A DNA stretch of 64,000 nucleotides from Colwellia sp. TT2012 (GCF_001440345.1 NZ_LJYX01000006.1:806001-870000), one strand, 5' to 3'; shown: positions 9,080 through 18,207, counted from the stretch's first letter. The notes: a model not told the origin generated them from the sequence alone. A program made the numbers and translations.

Positions 9080-9384
9080 TATTTAGGTAGTAAGCCATTG
9101 CTAGCTAATTGGCCAATGGATAAAGCTATTTTTCCTGAAAAAAATACAGGGCTAACCGTCGTTACCGCTTAGCATTTCGGGCTGGTATTGTTAACTAGTT
9201 TGTCAGTGATGACATTGATGGATTTGAGCACTTTACTGTAATGACTGTGTTTAAAGCTATTTGTGTCTATATTTAGCTATATACCTAGATATTTATCTTA
9301 TTATATAAACTAAGTCATGTTGATGTTTGCCTAGTTTATTGATCTAAGTTAACACTTTAAACGCTAATAAGTGAGGGCTATCAG
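9080..9384. other. Intergenic region, no gene seen
   Basis: About 305 AT-rich bases between the repeat element and the CDGSH/glutamate-synthase gene. It should contain that gene's promoter; no clear motif was found. GTGAGGG just before the ATG at 9385 may serve as ribosome binding site. Confidence 0.35.
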
Positions 9385-11055
9385 ATGGCTAAAGCAATAA
9401 TTGCTGATATTAAACCCATTAAAGTCAATTTGCATAAAGAGCAAGAATACTACTTTTGTACTTGTGGTCGTTCACAAAGCCAGCCTTTTTGTGATGGCTC
9501 ACATAAAGGTAGTGGGCTTAAATCACAGCGTTTTGTTGCCGAGGAAAGTGGCGATGCTTATTTATGTCGCTGTAAGCAAACCGGCAATGCACCTTATTGT
9601 GATGGCAGTCATAATAAATTAGGTAAAGAGCACATTGGTAAAGAAGGCGCCGCTGGCAAAACAGCTGTAGTCGCACAGCCGATAGATATTTTACCTTCAA
9701 CTACTACACCTTTAAGTACAACACCTTCAAGCACTACACCTTTAAGTCATAATCCCGCTAGTCAAATGCCAGTTGCCAGTCCAACCAAAGAAGAGCCAAC
9801 CGTTGAGTTTATCCATCAACTCGCTAAAGAGGGGCTAGCAGGCGTTGGCCAGCATGGCCCGATGACCTCCATGGGTGTACCCAGACATCAATTACCACAT
9901 TGGGATGATTTACAAATAATGGTGGCGCAAATGGCGCGTAAACCACTCATGGAAGATGCCACCGTTGCCACTGAACTTATTATTGGTCCACAGGCTAAAA
10001 AACCCTTGCAGTTAAAGATCCCCTTGTTTGTTTCAGATATGAGTTTTGGCGCCTTATCCGAAGAAGCTAAAATTTCTTTAGCAAAGGGCGCACAGCTTTC
10101 GGGGACTGGTATCTGCTCGGGAGAAGGTGGCATGTTGCCGGAAGAGCAGGCCGCTAATGCTCGTTATTTTTATGAGCTGGCCAGTGCCAAATTTGGTTAC
10201 GATGAAAAGCTATTAAAAAATGTGCAAGCTTTTCATTTTAAGGGTGGTCAAGCAGCAAAAACAGGTACCGGCGGGCATTTACCGGCCAGTAAAAATGTGG
10301 GTAAAATTTCACAAGTAAGAGGCATAACACCGGGGCAAGCGGTTATATCGCCACCCACATTTAAAGACTTGGTTAGTGTCAACGATTTTAAAGGCTTTGC
10401 CGATCATGTTAGAGAGATTACTGGCGGTATTCCTATTGGCTTTAAACTTAGTGCTAATCATATTGAGCAAGATATACAATTCGCCTTGGATGCCAGCGCA
10501 GATTACCTTATTTTAGATGGTCGCGGTGGTGGTACTGGCTCTGCCCCCGAGATGTTTAGAGACCATATCAGTGTGCCAACTATTCCAGCGCTTGCTCGAG
10601 CGAGACGTTATCTTGACAAAGTTGGCGCTAGTGGTCGAGTAACACTTATTATAACCGGAGGACTACGGGTGCCTATGGATTTTGTTAAAGCACTCGCTCT
10701 GGGGGCCGATGGTATCGCAATAGCCAACAGTGCTATGCAATCTATTGGCTGTGTTGCCGCGCGGATTTGTCATACCAATAATTGTCCAGCGGGTATTGCC
10801 ACGCAAAATGCCGATTTACGTCAACGACTCAATATTGAAAAAGCATCGCAACAATTGAGTAATTTCTTTGATGCCTCTACACAGTTGATGCAGGTGATGG
10901 CACGTGCCTGTGGTCATCATGATTTAAAGCAATTTAACTTAAATGACTTGTCGACTTGGCACCGTGACATGGCGTTACTTAGCGGGGTGGATTTTTCCGG
11001 CGTTCTTGCTCCTGTGGATACTGCTCAAGGGGAACTTTCCCTGAGAGGAAGGTAA
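9385..11055 (+). CDS. CDGSH iron-sulfur / FMN glutamate-synthase-domain fusion protein
   Basis: A 556-residue cytoplasmic protein. Two CDGSH-type 2Fe-2S motifs sit at the N-terminus: CTCGRSQSQPFCDGSH (about residues 25-40) and CRCKQTGNAPYCDGSH (about 61-76). A Pro/Ser/Thr-rich linker (about 100-125) leads to a glutamate-synthase large-subunit-like (beta/alpha)8 domain, with GQAAKTGTGGHLP, DGRGGGTGSAP, ITGGLRVP and a 3Fe-4S type motif CVAARICHTNNCPAG (about 455-469). The glutaminase domain of GltB is absent, as in archaeal-type GltS-alpha. Known family chemistry would be FMN-dependent redox on an amino or imino substrate. The CDGSH clusters may deliver electrons; this is inference. No gltD-like partner adjoins it. 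Confidence 0.85.
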   Translation: MAKAIIADIKPIKVNLHKEQEYYFCTCGRSQSQPFCDGSHKGSGLKSQRFVAEESGDAYLCRCKQTGNAPYCDGSHNKLGKEHIGKEGAAGKTAVVAQPIDILPSTTTPLSTTPSSTTPLSHNPASQMPVASPTKEEPTVEFIHQLAKEGLAGVGQHGPMTSMGVPRHQLPHWDDLQIMVAQMARKPLMEDATVATELIIGPQAKKPLQLKIPLFVSDMSFGALSEEAKISLAKGAQLSGTGICSGEGGMLPEEQAANARYFYELASAKFGYDEKLLKNVQAFHFKGGQAAKTGTGGHLPASKNVGKISQVRGITPGQAVISPPTFKDLVSVNDFKGFADHVREITGGIPIGFKLSANHIEQDIQFALDASADYLILDGRGGGTGSAPEMFRDHISVPTIPALARARRYLDKVGASGRVTLIITGGLRVPMDFVKALALGADGIAIANSAMQSIGCVAARICHTNNCPAGIATQNADLRQRLNIEKASQQLSNFFDASTQLMQVMARACGHHDLKQFNLNDLSTWHRDMALLSGVDFSGVLAPVDTAQGELSLRGR

Positions 11056-11116
11056 AAGTCACCGGCTAAAAGTAATATACTTGTTATAGCCATACGTTAA
11101 CTTCTAGGCTTTGTCG

Positions 11117-11138
11117 ATTGCTGCTATACTGCAGCAAT
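11117..11138 (+). terminator. Hairpin after the CDGSH/glutamate-synthase gene
   Basis: A perfect eight-base stem ATTGCTGC (11117-11124) / GCAGCAAT (11131-11138) lies 62 bases after the stop codon. The T-run is weak (TCTTAT), so termination is probable but not certain. Confidence 0.4.
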
Positions 11139-11221
11139 TCTTATGCTGCCAGCCTTTATCTATTCGTAAGTTCTATAAAGTATGCTGAGCCAGTCATCTT
11201 CTTTTGCTCTTGAGACACCTT

Positions 11222-12547
11222 ATGTCCTTCGCTACCCTTAAATTATCCGCGCCAATTTTAACCGCTCTAGCAGATTTAGGTTATGAAAAACCTACCGCTA
11301 TTCAAAATAAAGCCATCCCTCACGTTTTAGCGGGTAGAGATATTATTGCCGCCGCACAAACAGGCACGGGAAAAACCGCCAGTTTTGTTTTACCTTTACT
11401 TGAGCAACTCCACAGTCGTTATAAAAAAACCGACCATAAACTGCGTGGTAAACGTATTCGTGCGCTTATCTTGGTACCCACTCGAGAGTTGGCGGTGCAG
11501 GTAGAAGTAAGTATCAGTCAGTATGCTAAGCATTTAGATATTAGCTCTATGGCAATGTACGGCGGTGTTGATGCACAAGCGCAAAAGCAACGTTTGATAT
11601 GGGGGATAGATATTCTTGTTGCTACGCCAGGACGTTTACTCGACATGGCTCATCAACGAGCGCTGTATTTTGATGAGCTTGATATGTTAGTGCTTGATGA
11701 AGCCGATAGAATGCTTGATATGGGTTTTATTGATGACATTAATAAAATTATTGAGCGTTTACCTGAGCAGCGTCAAAATTTATTATTTTCTGCCACTATT
11801 TCTGATGATGTGCGTGGCTTAGCAAAAAGGACTATCCATAAGCCGGTGGAAATTTCCATTGGTAGGGATAGCGCTTCTAAGCCAAAAATTCAGCAGTGGT
11901 TAGTTACCGTAGATAAAAGCAATAAGTCAGCCTTATTGAGTCATTTAATCAGCACGCAAAACTGGCAACAAGCACTTATCTTTATTGAAACTAAACATGG
12001 CGCGGCCAAATTAGTAAGCCAGTTAGAAAAGCGCGGCATTACCGCTGAGTGTATTCATAGCGGCAGAACTCAAGATATTCGTGAACAGATACTTAGCGAT
12101 TTTAAATCAGGAAAGATTAAGTTTTTAGTGGCAACAGGTATTGCTGCTCGAGGGCTTGATATTGGCGAGCTTAGCCTAGTGGTAAATTATGATTTGCCTG
12201 GGCAAGTGGATGATTATATTCACCGTATCGGCCGTACTGGCCGGGCAGGCGCGACAGGTGAAGCAGTTTCTTTGGTTTCTAAAGATAATTTCAGAGAGCT
12301 TTGCGCCATTGAAAGTCGGTTAGGTCATATTATTGAGCGCAAGGAATTTAGCGAATTTCCGGTGAAAAAGACCGTGCCAGTGTCTATTTTAAACTTTGAA
12401 CCTAAAAATGATAAAGCGAAAGGTCGTCAATCGGCAAGTAATCAAGCTCGAAGTCCTAAACCTCGAAGCTTTAAACCAGGAAGTAACCAGCCGAAAGCAA
12501 ACCAGGTCAAAAAGGCGCACACTAGGAGTCCGTGGCCAGCTAAATAA
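11222..12547 (+). CDS. DEAD-box ATP-dependent RNA helicase (RhlE-like)
   Basis: 441 residues from the ATG at 11222; an upstream TTG at 11204 is less likely because homologues begin MSFxxL. All core motifs are present: Q motif with KPTAIQNKAIP, motif I AQTGTGKT, PTRELAVQ, motif II DEAD in VLDEADRMLDMGF, motif III SAT, IARGLDI, and motif VI HRIGRTGR. The C-terminal ~70 residues are basic and low-complexity (KPRSFKPGSN...), an RNA-binding tail typical of RhlE/SrmB-type helicases. The expected role is ATP-driven RNA duplex remodelling in ribosome assembly or cold adaptation. It is monocistronic, with a strong terminator directly after it. Confidence 0.92.
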   Translation: MSFATLKLSAPILTALADLGYEKPTAIQNKAIPHVLAGRDIIAAAQTGTGKTASFVLPLLEQLHSRYKKTDHKLRGKRIRALILVPTRELAVQVEVSISQYAKHLDISSMAMYGGVDAQAQKQRLIWGIDILVATPGRLLDMAHQRALYFDELDMLVLDEADRMLDMGFIDDINKIIERLPEQRQNLLFSATISDDVRGLAKRTIHKPVEISIGRDSASKPKIQQWLVTVDKSNKSALLSHLISTQNWQQALIFIETKHGAAKLVSQLEKRGITAECIHSGRTQDIREQILSDFKSGKIKFLVATGIAARGLDIGELSLVVNYDLPGQVDDYIHRIGRTGRAGATGEAVSLVSKDNFRELCAIESRLGHIIERKEFSEFPVKKTVPVSILNFEPKNDKAKGRQSASNQARSPKPRSFKPGSNQPKANQVKKAHTRSPWPAK

Positions 12548-12581
12548 GTCTTTAAATCGACAGTGTCTTATCCGTTAAATA

Positions 12582-12620
12582 AAAACCGTCTTAATGTAAA
12601 TATTTAGACGGTTTTTTGTT
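12582..12620. terminator. Bidirectional rho-independent terminator
   Basis: Stem AACCGTCT (12584-12591) with AGACGGTT (12606-12613), followed by TTTTGTTTTTT on the plus strand and preceded by an A-run. It can end both the helicase transcript and the convergent MscS transcript. Confidence 0.85.
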
Positions 12621-12696
12621 TTTTACTAGTTGTTTTTCACTATCTTATTTTACTATTAAGCTACTCATGAGCAGCCGTTATCACGACAAGGACTCG

Positions 12697-13533
12697 TTAC
12701 GATTGAATCAAATGTACATCGCGTTGCGGGAAAGGAATAGTAATAGAATTTTTATCAAGCGCTTTCTTCATCGCTTCATTAACCTCAAAGTAAACATCCC
12801 AATAATGCTCAGGTAAACAATGTGGTCTAACAACAAAATTCACTGAGCTGTCAGCCATTTCAGAGACACCAATAAAAGGTGCTGGCTCTTGCATGACTTT
12901 GTCATTGCTAACTAAAACGGCCATTAATACTGCTTTAGTTTGATCAATATCCGCGTTATATGAAACGCCAATGCTTAAGTCAACACGAATCTTACCTTCA
13001 GCCGTGTAGTTAACCACTGGGCCGTTAGCAGTCGATCCATTTGGGATAATAATACGTTTTGACTGGGGTGAAAGTAAAATAGTATTAAAAATTTGTACTT
13101 CTTTGACAACACCTAAGTGGCCTTGAGACTCAATTAAGTCACCTACTTTGTAAGGCTTGAATATCATGATTAACACACCACCGGCAAAATTGGCTAAACT
13201 GCCTTGTAATGCCAAACCTACAGCTAAACCAGCCGCACCGAGAACCGCGATAAATGATGTGGTTGCTATACCAACCATAGAGGCAACAGAGATAAACAGT
13301 AGTAGTTTAAGTAACCAAGAAACCAAGCTGCCCATAAAAGGGATCAAGGTGGCATCAACCTTTGAACGTTCCATAGAAACTTTAACGAGCTTACTAATGC
13401 CGCTTATAATCCATAAACCAATCAGTAAAGTCAGCATCGATAAGGCTAATTTTGGCGCATAAGCTAGGCCAAGTTCATAGGCTTTCATGGTAAGGGTTTC
13501 AAGTTGGGTGGTAGATGTGTCTATTGTGCTCAT
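12697..13533 (-). CDS. Small-conductance mechanosensitive channel, MscS family
   Basis: 278 residues, the size of E. coli MscS. There are three N-terminal membrane segments (about residues 28-48, 62-85, 90-115). The pore helix TM3 has the small-residue pattern GAAGLAVGLALQGSLANFAGG, followed by the conserved FKPYKVGDLIE stretch of the beta domain and then a mixed C-terminal cytoplasmic domain (SIGVSYNADID, PQRDVHL). It acts as an inner-membrane tension-gated channel released on hypo-osmotic shock. It converges with the helicase across a shared terminator. Confidence 0.9.
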   Translation of the reverse strand: MSTIDTSTTQLETLTMKAYELGLAYAPKLALSMLTLLIGLWIISGISKLVKVSMERSKVDATLIPFMGSLVSWLLKLLLFISVASMVGIATTSFIAVLGAAGLAVGLALQGSLANFAGGVLIMIFKPYKVGDLIESQGHLGVVKEVQIFNTILLSPQSKRIIIPNGSTANGPVVNYTAEGKIRVDLSIGVSYNADIDQTKAVLMAVLVSNDKVMQEPAPFIGVSEMADSSVNFVVRPHCLPEHYWDVYFEVNEAMKKALDKNSITIPFPQRDVHLIQS

Positions 13534-13745
13534 TGATTTTCCTTTATTAACAATGATTAAAGTCGCTGATATTTTATACTTACTAGCAAAAAAAACAATG
13601 TATGCTTCTGAAAAATAGTATTTTTTATCATAATGCAGCTAATATTACGTTAACGTTAGCAAAATTCATTTTTGCAATCAAAGCACGCTTATCCGTTCAT
13701 AGTCAGTTATAATGTCTATATCCATTGAAAGTTATTTCAAACAGC

Positions 13746-13803
13746 TATACCCGTTCAACTTCAAAGTGCTCCTGCACATGCGTTTGGAAGTAAAACGGGT
13801 ATA
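13746..13803. repeat. Short palindromic repeat of the TATACCC...GGGTATA family
   Basis: The ends TATACCCGTT (13746-13755) and AACGGGTATA (13794-13803) are perfect complements. The interior CAACTTCAAAGTGC matches the sub-terminal part of the elements at 9047-9079 and 42543-42589. It sits in the promoter region of the YehS-like gene. Confidence 0.65.
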
Positions 13804-13852
13804 TACATAACTATTCAAGCAACTCAAGACACGACAACCCTTAGGTTTTTTA

Positions 13853-14308
13853 ATGATTAATAATGATATCCTTCGCCGCCTCAGTACTATTTTTGAGCTG
13901 ACAGATGAAAAAGTACGTACTATTTTTGCCTTAAGTGAATGTGAAATTAGTGAAGAGCAGTTAGCCAATTATTTTAAAGAAAAAGATGATGCCGCCTATC
14001 AAGAAATACTCGATGTCGAGCTTGCTAGTTTTTTAAATGGTCTGATTATTGATAAAAGAGGACCAAGTGATGGTCCGGTACGTCAAACAGAAGAGCAATT
14101 AACCAACAACATGATTTTTAATAAAATTAAAATTGCTTTGTCTTTAAAAGCCGAAGAGGTGATCAGCATCCTAGAATTAGCTGAGTTGCGTTTAGGTAAA
14201 TATGAGTTAAGTGCCTTCTTTAGGAGTGTTAACAATAAACATTATAGAGATTGCTCGGATGATGTATTATCGACTTTTTTAAAGGGCTTGAAAATTAAAT
14301 TTCAATAA
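13853..14308 (+). CDS. yehS: DUF1456 family protein (YehS-like)
   Basis: 151 residues made of two tandem DUF1456 repeats. Each has a helix-rich unit starting NDILRRLSTIFEL (residues 3-15) or NNMIFNKIKIALSL (about 83-96), followed by an EISEEQLANYF / RLGKYELSAFF segment and an LASFLNGL / LSTFLKGL close. The length and double-repeat layout match E. coli YehS, which has no known biochemical function. It is cytoplasmic with no membrane segment. A TATAAT at 13709 may be part of its promoter, but a short palindromic repeat lies between that and the start. Confidence 0.88.
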   Translation: MINNDILRRLSTIFELTDEKVRTIFALSECEISEEQLANYFKEKDDAAYQEILDVELASFLNGLIIDKRGPSDGPVRQTEEQLTNNMIFNKIKIALSLKAEEVISILELAELRLGKYELSAFFRSVNNKHYRDCSDDVLSTFLKGLKIKFQ

Positions 14309-15000
14309 AATGGTTAGCTAACGCTAACTTATCCTAGTCTGAACTCAGTTGCTCCGCTAACCTAGCAGGAATTAGCGGGCGGCGTCACTAAAGCGTCATA
14401 TTTTTTTCATCTTACTTTTATATAACTCCCTTAAATTGACACTTACCGTTAGTGATAGAAGAGTCATTTGAATAATGAATATTAGCACTGATTTTCACTG
14501 ACATTTAGCCGCTTTTTCTTTAGCTAAACATTCCCAACTGAGTTAAAAAACGCAGATATTGAGCGTTTAACGCCACCGGTTTGTGAATTTTCTTTCATCG
14601 CCACAATATGTGGCACGAGTGATTTTTGAAAAAAACTTTCTGAACTACAGATTATCTAATGGTATCTGGGAGTCAACTTTTACCACTAAGGAACATTGGC
14701 ACTAGGTTAGGATTAGTGCCAAAAATTAAACAGCTTGGGGGTAGTCGGTTTATGATCACTTCTACCACTAAGCGAGATACCACTATACGATCACTAATAC
14801 CACAGACCCACCTGTAGCATCAGCTTTCCTATCGAACAGTCTTTTGTACTTGTCGGCGAAAGTGAAATTTAATATTCAGATAGGATGTTATTTTTCAGAA
14901 ATTTTATTGAAATCAGTCAGAACATTGTTTGCACTAAATTGTACGTAGAAAAAATGCTATAATCCCTGCAATTATTCAACAGAGATAGAGATAAGTAGTA
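14309..15000. other. Intergenic region, ~690 bases, two perfect hairpins
   Basis: No convincing gene was found. GTTAGC/GCTAAC (14313-14328) is just after the YehS gene and may aid termination. TTGGCACTA (14696-14704) with TAGTGCCAA (14714-14722) is a perfect nine-base stem followed by AAATT. The region otherwise looks like decayed or non-coding sequence. Confidence 0.4.
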
Positions 15001-15183
15001 ATGCGGATCAAATTAACCCAAGACCTAATATGTGGCCATGACACTTTTTTAACTGGTGAAGAGTACGAGGCAGTCTTGATATTACCTCGATCAACAACTG
15101 TAGAGTTTGTTGCAAATTCGGGTAAAAAAATCAGAGCTTTTAGTTATGAATATGTGAAAGTAGTACCTGCAACAGACATCTAG
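15001..15183 (+). CDS. Small hypothetical protein, 60 residues
   Basis: It begins at an ATG after AGAGATAGAGATAAG, which could serve as a ribosome binding site. The protein has alternating strands (MRIKLTQDL, EYEAVLIL, TTVEFVA, IRAFSYEYVKVV) and looks like a compact SH3-like beta barrel, with no signal peptide or membrane segment. I do not recognise the family. A TATAAT at 14957 lies at a reasonable distance for a promoter. The even codon use and beta pattern support it being real. Confidence 0.55.
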   Translation: MRIKLTQDLICGHDTFLTGEEYEAVLILPRSTTVEFVANSGKKIRAFSYEYVKVVPATDI

Positions 15184-15499
15184 CAAAATTAGTAATAGAA
15201 TCTAAGCAAAACCACTGAAATTAATTTAGCTGATTAGTGAACTTCCCATAATATACTAGACATCTACAGTTTGACTTCTGTATCGATTTCCATTTATTGC
15301 TACATAAAAATCAGCTTGGTTTAATGTTGCTAACATTGAGCTCTGAGCCCCACAACGAATTAGAGCTAACCGTCAATTTTACCACATTGCTGACATTAGC
15401 ATTTAATCAATAGCGGTGATTTGGATTAGATTTTGTATCAATAACAGGCTAAAATTGTGGACTAAAATAGGATAAAGTGAACAGCCCACTGTTTTAGTC
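15184..15499. other. Intergenic region with inverted repeat near the LysR gene end
   Basis: No gene seen. GACTAAAA (about 15459-15466) and TTTTAGTC (about 15492-15499) form an inverted repeat with a second short stem inside, next to the end of the minus-strand LysR gene; it may act as its terminator. Confidence 0.35.
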
Positions 15500-16405
15500 C
15501 TATTTTATTTTCTGGTTATGTGTTTTATCAATTAAATAATCAATAAACAGCCTAATATTTGGGTTTGGATAGGGACTGTGTTTATATATTACATATACAT
15601 TGCCACTAGAGCTTTCATTAAGAAATGAATCCCAATCTTTAAGGCAGACAACAAGATCCCCACGCTTTACAAAATCAGTTACCATCCAGTTAGCAAGTTG
15701 AACAACACCAAGCCCTTGCAAAGCAGCCTCCAACAATGGAGTTCCTCCCTTTGACTTTAAATTTCCACTAACGTGTACTTTTGCATTTCGCTGAGAGTTA
15801 TTTAAATACCAATAAGTTCTTTGTCGTTGTTGATTTAACAGTAAACAATTATGTGATGATAGATCTTGAGGTTGTTCTATATTATCGTGTTTTGATAAGT
15901 AACCGGGTGATGCACAAATACACGTATGGTTAGAAAGTAGCTTTCGAGATTTTAAACTTGAGTCTTCTGGAATACCTATACGAATAGCTAAATCTATATT
16001 TTCTCCTCCAAGATCAACCATCTTATTATCTAATTCTATTTCAATATTGATCTTAGGGTATCTAGCTAAAAACTCAGGAATCAAAGGACAGATATTTAAT
16101 CGACCAAAACTTTCAAATGTAGATATTCTTAAGCTACCTTCAGGCTCCATATTTTGATTAGACAGAGACATGAGTAAATAATCACTGTCAGCCACCAATT
16201 TATTAGAACCGTTTAAAAATATTGTGCCTTTATCAGTTAACAAAAGCTGCCGTGTACTTCGCTTTAGTAGTGTAATACCCAACTCAGACTCAAGTTTATC
16301 AATACATCGAGTTACTGATGACGGAGCCATATTTAATACTTTAGCGGCCTTAGAGAAACTACCGAACTCCACTACTTTTATAAAAATACGTGTTAACTTC
16401 AACAT
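15500..16405 (-). CDS. LysR family transcriptional regulator
   Basis: 301 residues. The N-terminal winged helix-turn-helix (residues 1-60) has the standard pattern FIKVVEFGSFSKAAKVLNMAPSSVT and LGITLLKRSTR. Residues about 90-290 are the periplasmic-binding-like effector domain (GSLRISTFESFGRL, DLAIRIGIPEDSSL). This resembles the CrgA/DmlR/AaeR branch (Cys-Ile-Cys-Ala-Ser-Pro in the effector domain). It is divergent from the AhpD-like gene with about 100 bases between starts, the classic layout for a LysR regulator acting on its neighbour. The ligand is unknown. Confidence 0.9.
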   Translation of the reverse strand: MLKLTRIFIKVVEFGSFSKAAKVLNMAPSSVTRCIDKLESELGITLLKRSTRQLLLTDKGTIFLNGSNKLVADSDYLLMSLSNQNMEPEGSLRISTFESFGRLNICPLIPEFLARYPKINIEIELDNKMVDLGGENIDLAIRIGIPEDSSLKSRKLLSNHTCICASPGYLSKHDNIEQPQDLSSHNCLLLNQQRQRTYWYLNNSQRNAKVHVSGNLKSKGGTPLLEAALQGLGVVQLANWMVTDFVKRGDLVVCLKDWDSFLNESSSGNVYVIYKHSPYPNPNIRLFIDYLIDKTHNQKIK

Positions 16406-16510
16406 TTTAACCTTTGCGTTTTATGCAAAACTATTTGGTATATATTACGGGTTCTATATCTTTACGCAATAAGTAGAATGTGTTTTTTCAAACATAATAG
16501 AGAGAACCAC

Positions 16511-16975
16511 ATGCCAAGAATACCTTTTGAAAACATACCAAAGCCATTAATGAATTGCATGATAAAAACAGAACACTACCTAAAAAGCTTAAATATAATT
16601 GATGAATCATTCATGGAAATACTCAGATATCATGCCTCGATGTTAAATAAATGCGCTTATTGTATTGATATGCACTTTAAAGAAGCACTCGGTGCTGGTG
16701 AAACAGAGCTTCGTATTTATTCTTCAATTACATGGCGAGATGTTGCTTTTTATAGTGAAACGGAGAAAGCACTACTTGCATGGACAGAATCTGTCACGAT
16801 ACTCAATGATGAATCAAATAAATATAGACAACAAGCATTTGAGAACCTCAGTCAACATTTTAGCCAAGATGAAATTGCTAATTTAACATTAGCGATTATG
16901 CAGATTAACTCTTGGATTCGTCTAGCTAAATCTTTTGGTTTTGAAGCCGGAACTTATCAGATTGGACAGTATTAA
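16511..16975 (+). CDS. Carboxymuconolactone decarboxylase / AhpD-like protein
   Basis: 154 residues from the ATG at 16511; an in-frame ATG at 16478 adds an implausible Cys/Phe-rich leader. The motif CAYCIDMHFKEA (about residues 47-58) is the CxxC-x3-H site of AhpD-like proteins, where the two Cys and His take part in peroxide reduction or disulfide exchange. The rest is the all-helical CMD fold (SITWRDVAFYSETEKALLAWTESV, EIANLTLAIMQINSWIRLAKSF). It is probably cytoplasmic. It is divergent from a LysR gene that likely controls it. The substrate is not known. Confidence 0.88.
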   Translation: MPRIPFENIPKPLMNCMIKTEHYLKSLNIIDESFMEILRYHASMLNKCAYCIDMHFKEALGAGETELRIYSSITWRDVAFYSETEKALLAWTESVTILNDESNKYRQQAFENLSQHFSQDEIANLTLAIMQINSWIRLAKSFGFEAGTYQIGQY

Positions 16976-16988
16976 CGAATAAGCGATG

Positions 16989-17013
16989 CGGTAGCTGTAC
17001 ATTTAAGCTACCG
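16989..17013 (+). terminator. Hairpin after the AhpD-like gene
   Basis: Perfect stem CGGTAGCT (16989-16996) / AGCTACCG (17006-17013), 14 bases after the stop. No immediate T-run; a T-rich stretch starts about 11 bases later. Confidence 0.5.
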
Positions 17014-17347
17014 TACTCATAACCTTTTATTACTGAGACTTTTCACTAATATGACACGAAAAATTCATTAGAAAATATATGGCAAATTATTTAAAACTAA
17101 TGTCTCGAATGCGCACTTTGAAGTCATCCCAATGCAACTTCGCGACTGACGGCAATCGTGGTTTAGTTCACATAGAGGCTGAACGACTTATTGGCAAAAA
17201 GTCATCATCAAAAGCTTAAAGTTTTTATCTATGGGGAACGTCAGCTATCGGGAAACTGCTAGAGGAATGAGATTGTTAAGCCATGTCCGCTGTAGATCAA
17301 AACATACTAAAATTTTCAAATACTAAAGTCTTCAGTGTGGCATAAGT
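17014..17347. other. Intergenic region, no supported gene
   Basis: About 330 bases. A 36-codon open frame (17109-17219) was seen, but it lacks a ribosome binding site and any recognisable family. Confidence 0.3.
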
Positions 17348-17683
17348 CTATTTGTTTTTCGATGTTGGCCAAACAAAGGGAGCGGGCTTGGTGGAAGTCG
17401 TTTCTGCTACTGCTGTATTCTGGGCGAGTATCCCCCTGATTAATTTCCCAGTTTCTTTATGCTTACTACAAAATGTTTTTAGGTATAAAATTTCAACTCT
17501 ACTGCGTGCCCAAGGGGTTGTACGCAGAAATTTCAAACTTGATTTAAGACGCGGTTTATTGGTGAAACAACGAATATTAAGTAACTCACCCATCTTAACC
17601 CAACCAATTTTCTTCTCCAGTTCGGTTAGAATCTGTTCAAGTTTCACGCCGTGTAACGGGTCATTACTTTTATTCATAGTCAA
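17348..17683 (-). CDS. VF530 family protein (DUF2132)
   Basis: A 111-residue small basic protein. The core NDPLHGVKLEQILTELEKKIGW, then GELLNIRCFTNKPRLKSSLKFLRTTPWARSRVEILYL, is the near-invariant VF530/DUF2132 signature. The Vibrio fischeri member has a solved structure and is thought to bind DNA from its HTH-like fold; function unproven. Typical members end near residue 75; the C-terminal 35 residues (CSKHKETGKLIRGIL..., Thr/Pro tail) form an extension. It starts at the first of two close Met codons (positions 1 and 3); either is possible. Confidence 0.88.
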   Translation of the reverse strand: MTMNKSNDPLHGVKLEQILTELEKKIGWVKMGELLNIRCFTNKPRLKSSLKFLRTTPWARSRVEILYLKTFCSKHKETGKLIRGILAQNTAVAETTSTKPAPFVWPTSKNK

Positions 17684-17880
17684 CCTAAAATCAAAAATAG
17701 CATTGTAACAAGTTTCCTAAATATTGACAGACTTATGCGTTTAACTCTCGTAAAAGTGCACCAAGAACTTTATGGAAAAGCTAATATCCTCAGTGAGATT
17801 GAAGCAGACCTTAGCTACAGCAACTCTGAACATTAGCTCACAGCCATACTTATAGTCCCTTTAACCATAGGAGCACTAAT

Positions 17881-18207
17881 ATGTATGACCTGATTCCATA
17901 CCAAAAAAAATCTAGCTGGAATAAAGGAAAACTGGTTGGTCAAAAACTACCCCTAAAACTTGAGGAAGTTTGATCTATTAGAACAAGGCTTGATTTAGCA
18001 AATAATCTACGTGAATTAACGATGTTTAATTTGGCTCTAGACTGTAAATTAAGAGCATGTGATTTTATCAAGCTTAAAGTGATGGATATTACTCATGGCA
18101 AAAACATCCAATCACGAGCAATGTTAATTCAACAAAAAACAGGAACTCCTGTTCAATTTTAAATAACAAAAAAAACTCGAACAGCTTTACAAAAATGGAG
18201 CTTTGTT
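17881..18207 (+). pseudogene. Relic of a small tyrosine recombinase (phage integrase family)
   Basis: Read in one frame from the ATG at 17881, the DNA gives MYDLIPYQKKSSWNKGKLVG, then PLKLEEV, a TGA stop, SIRTRLDLANNLRELTMFNL, LRACDFIKLKV, IQQKTGTPVQF, a TAA stop, and ITKKTRTALQKW. This closely follows the N-terminal half of a small (~200 residue) tyrosine recombinase common in proteobacteria, where the first stop replaces Trp/Ile-like codons and the second a Glu. After about 18207 the similarity ends, and the catalytic R-x-x-R/Y half is missing. It is a dead gene by two nonsense codons and a 3' truncation. Confidence 0.75.

Noticed and set aside
17109..17219. 36-codon frame
   Set aside because: No ribosome binding site and no family resemblance.
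17735..17836. 33-codon frame (MRLTLVKVHQELYGKANI...)
   Set aside because: Looks like a possible C-terminal scrap of a larger gene, but too short to assign or to call.
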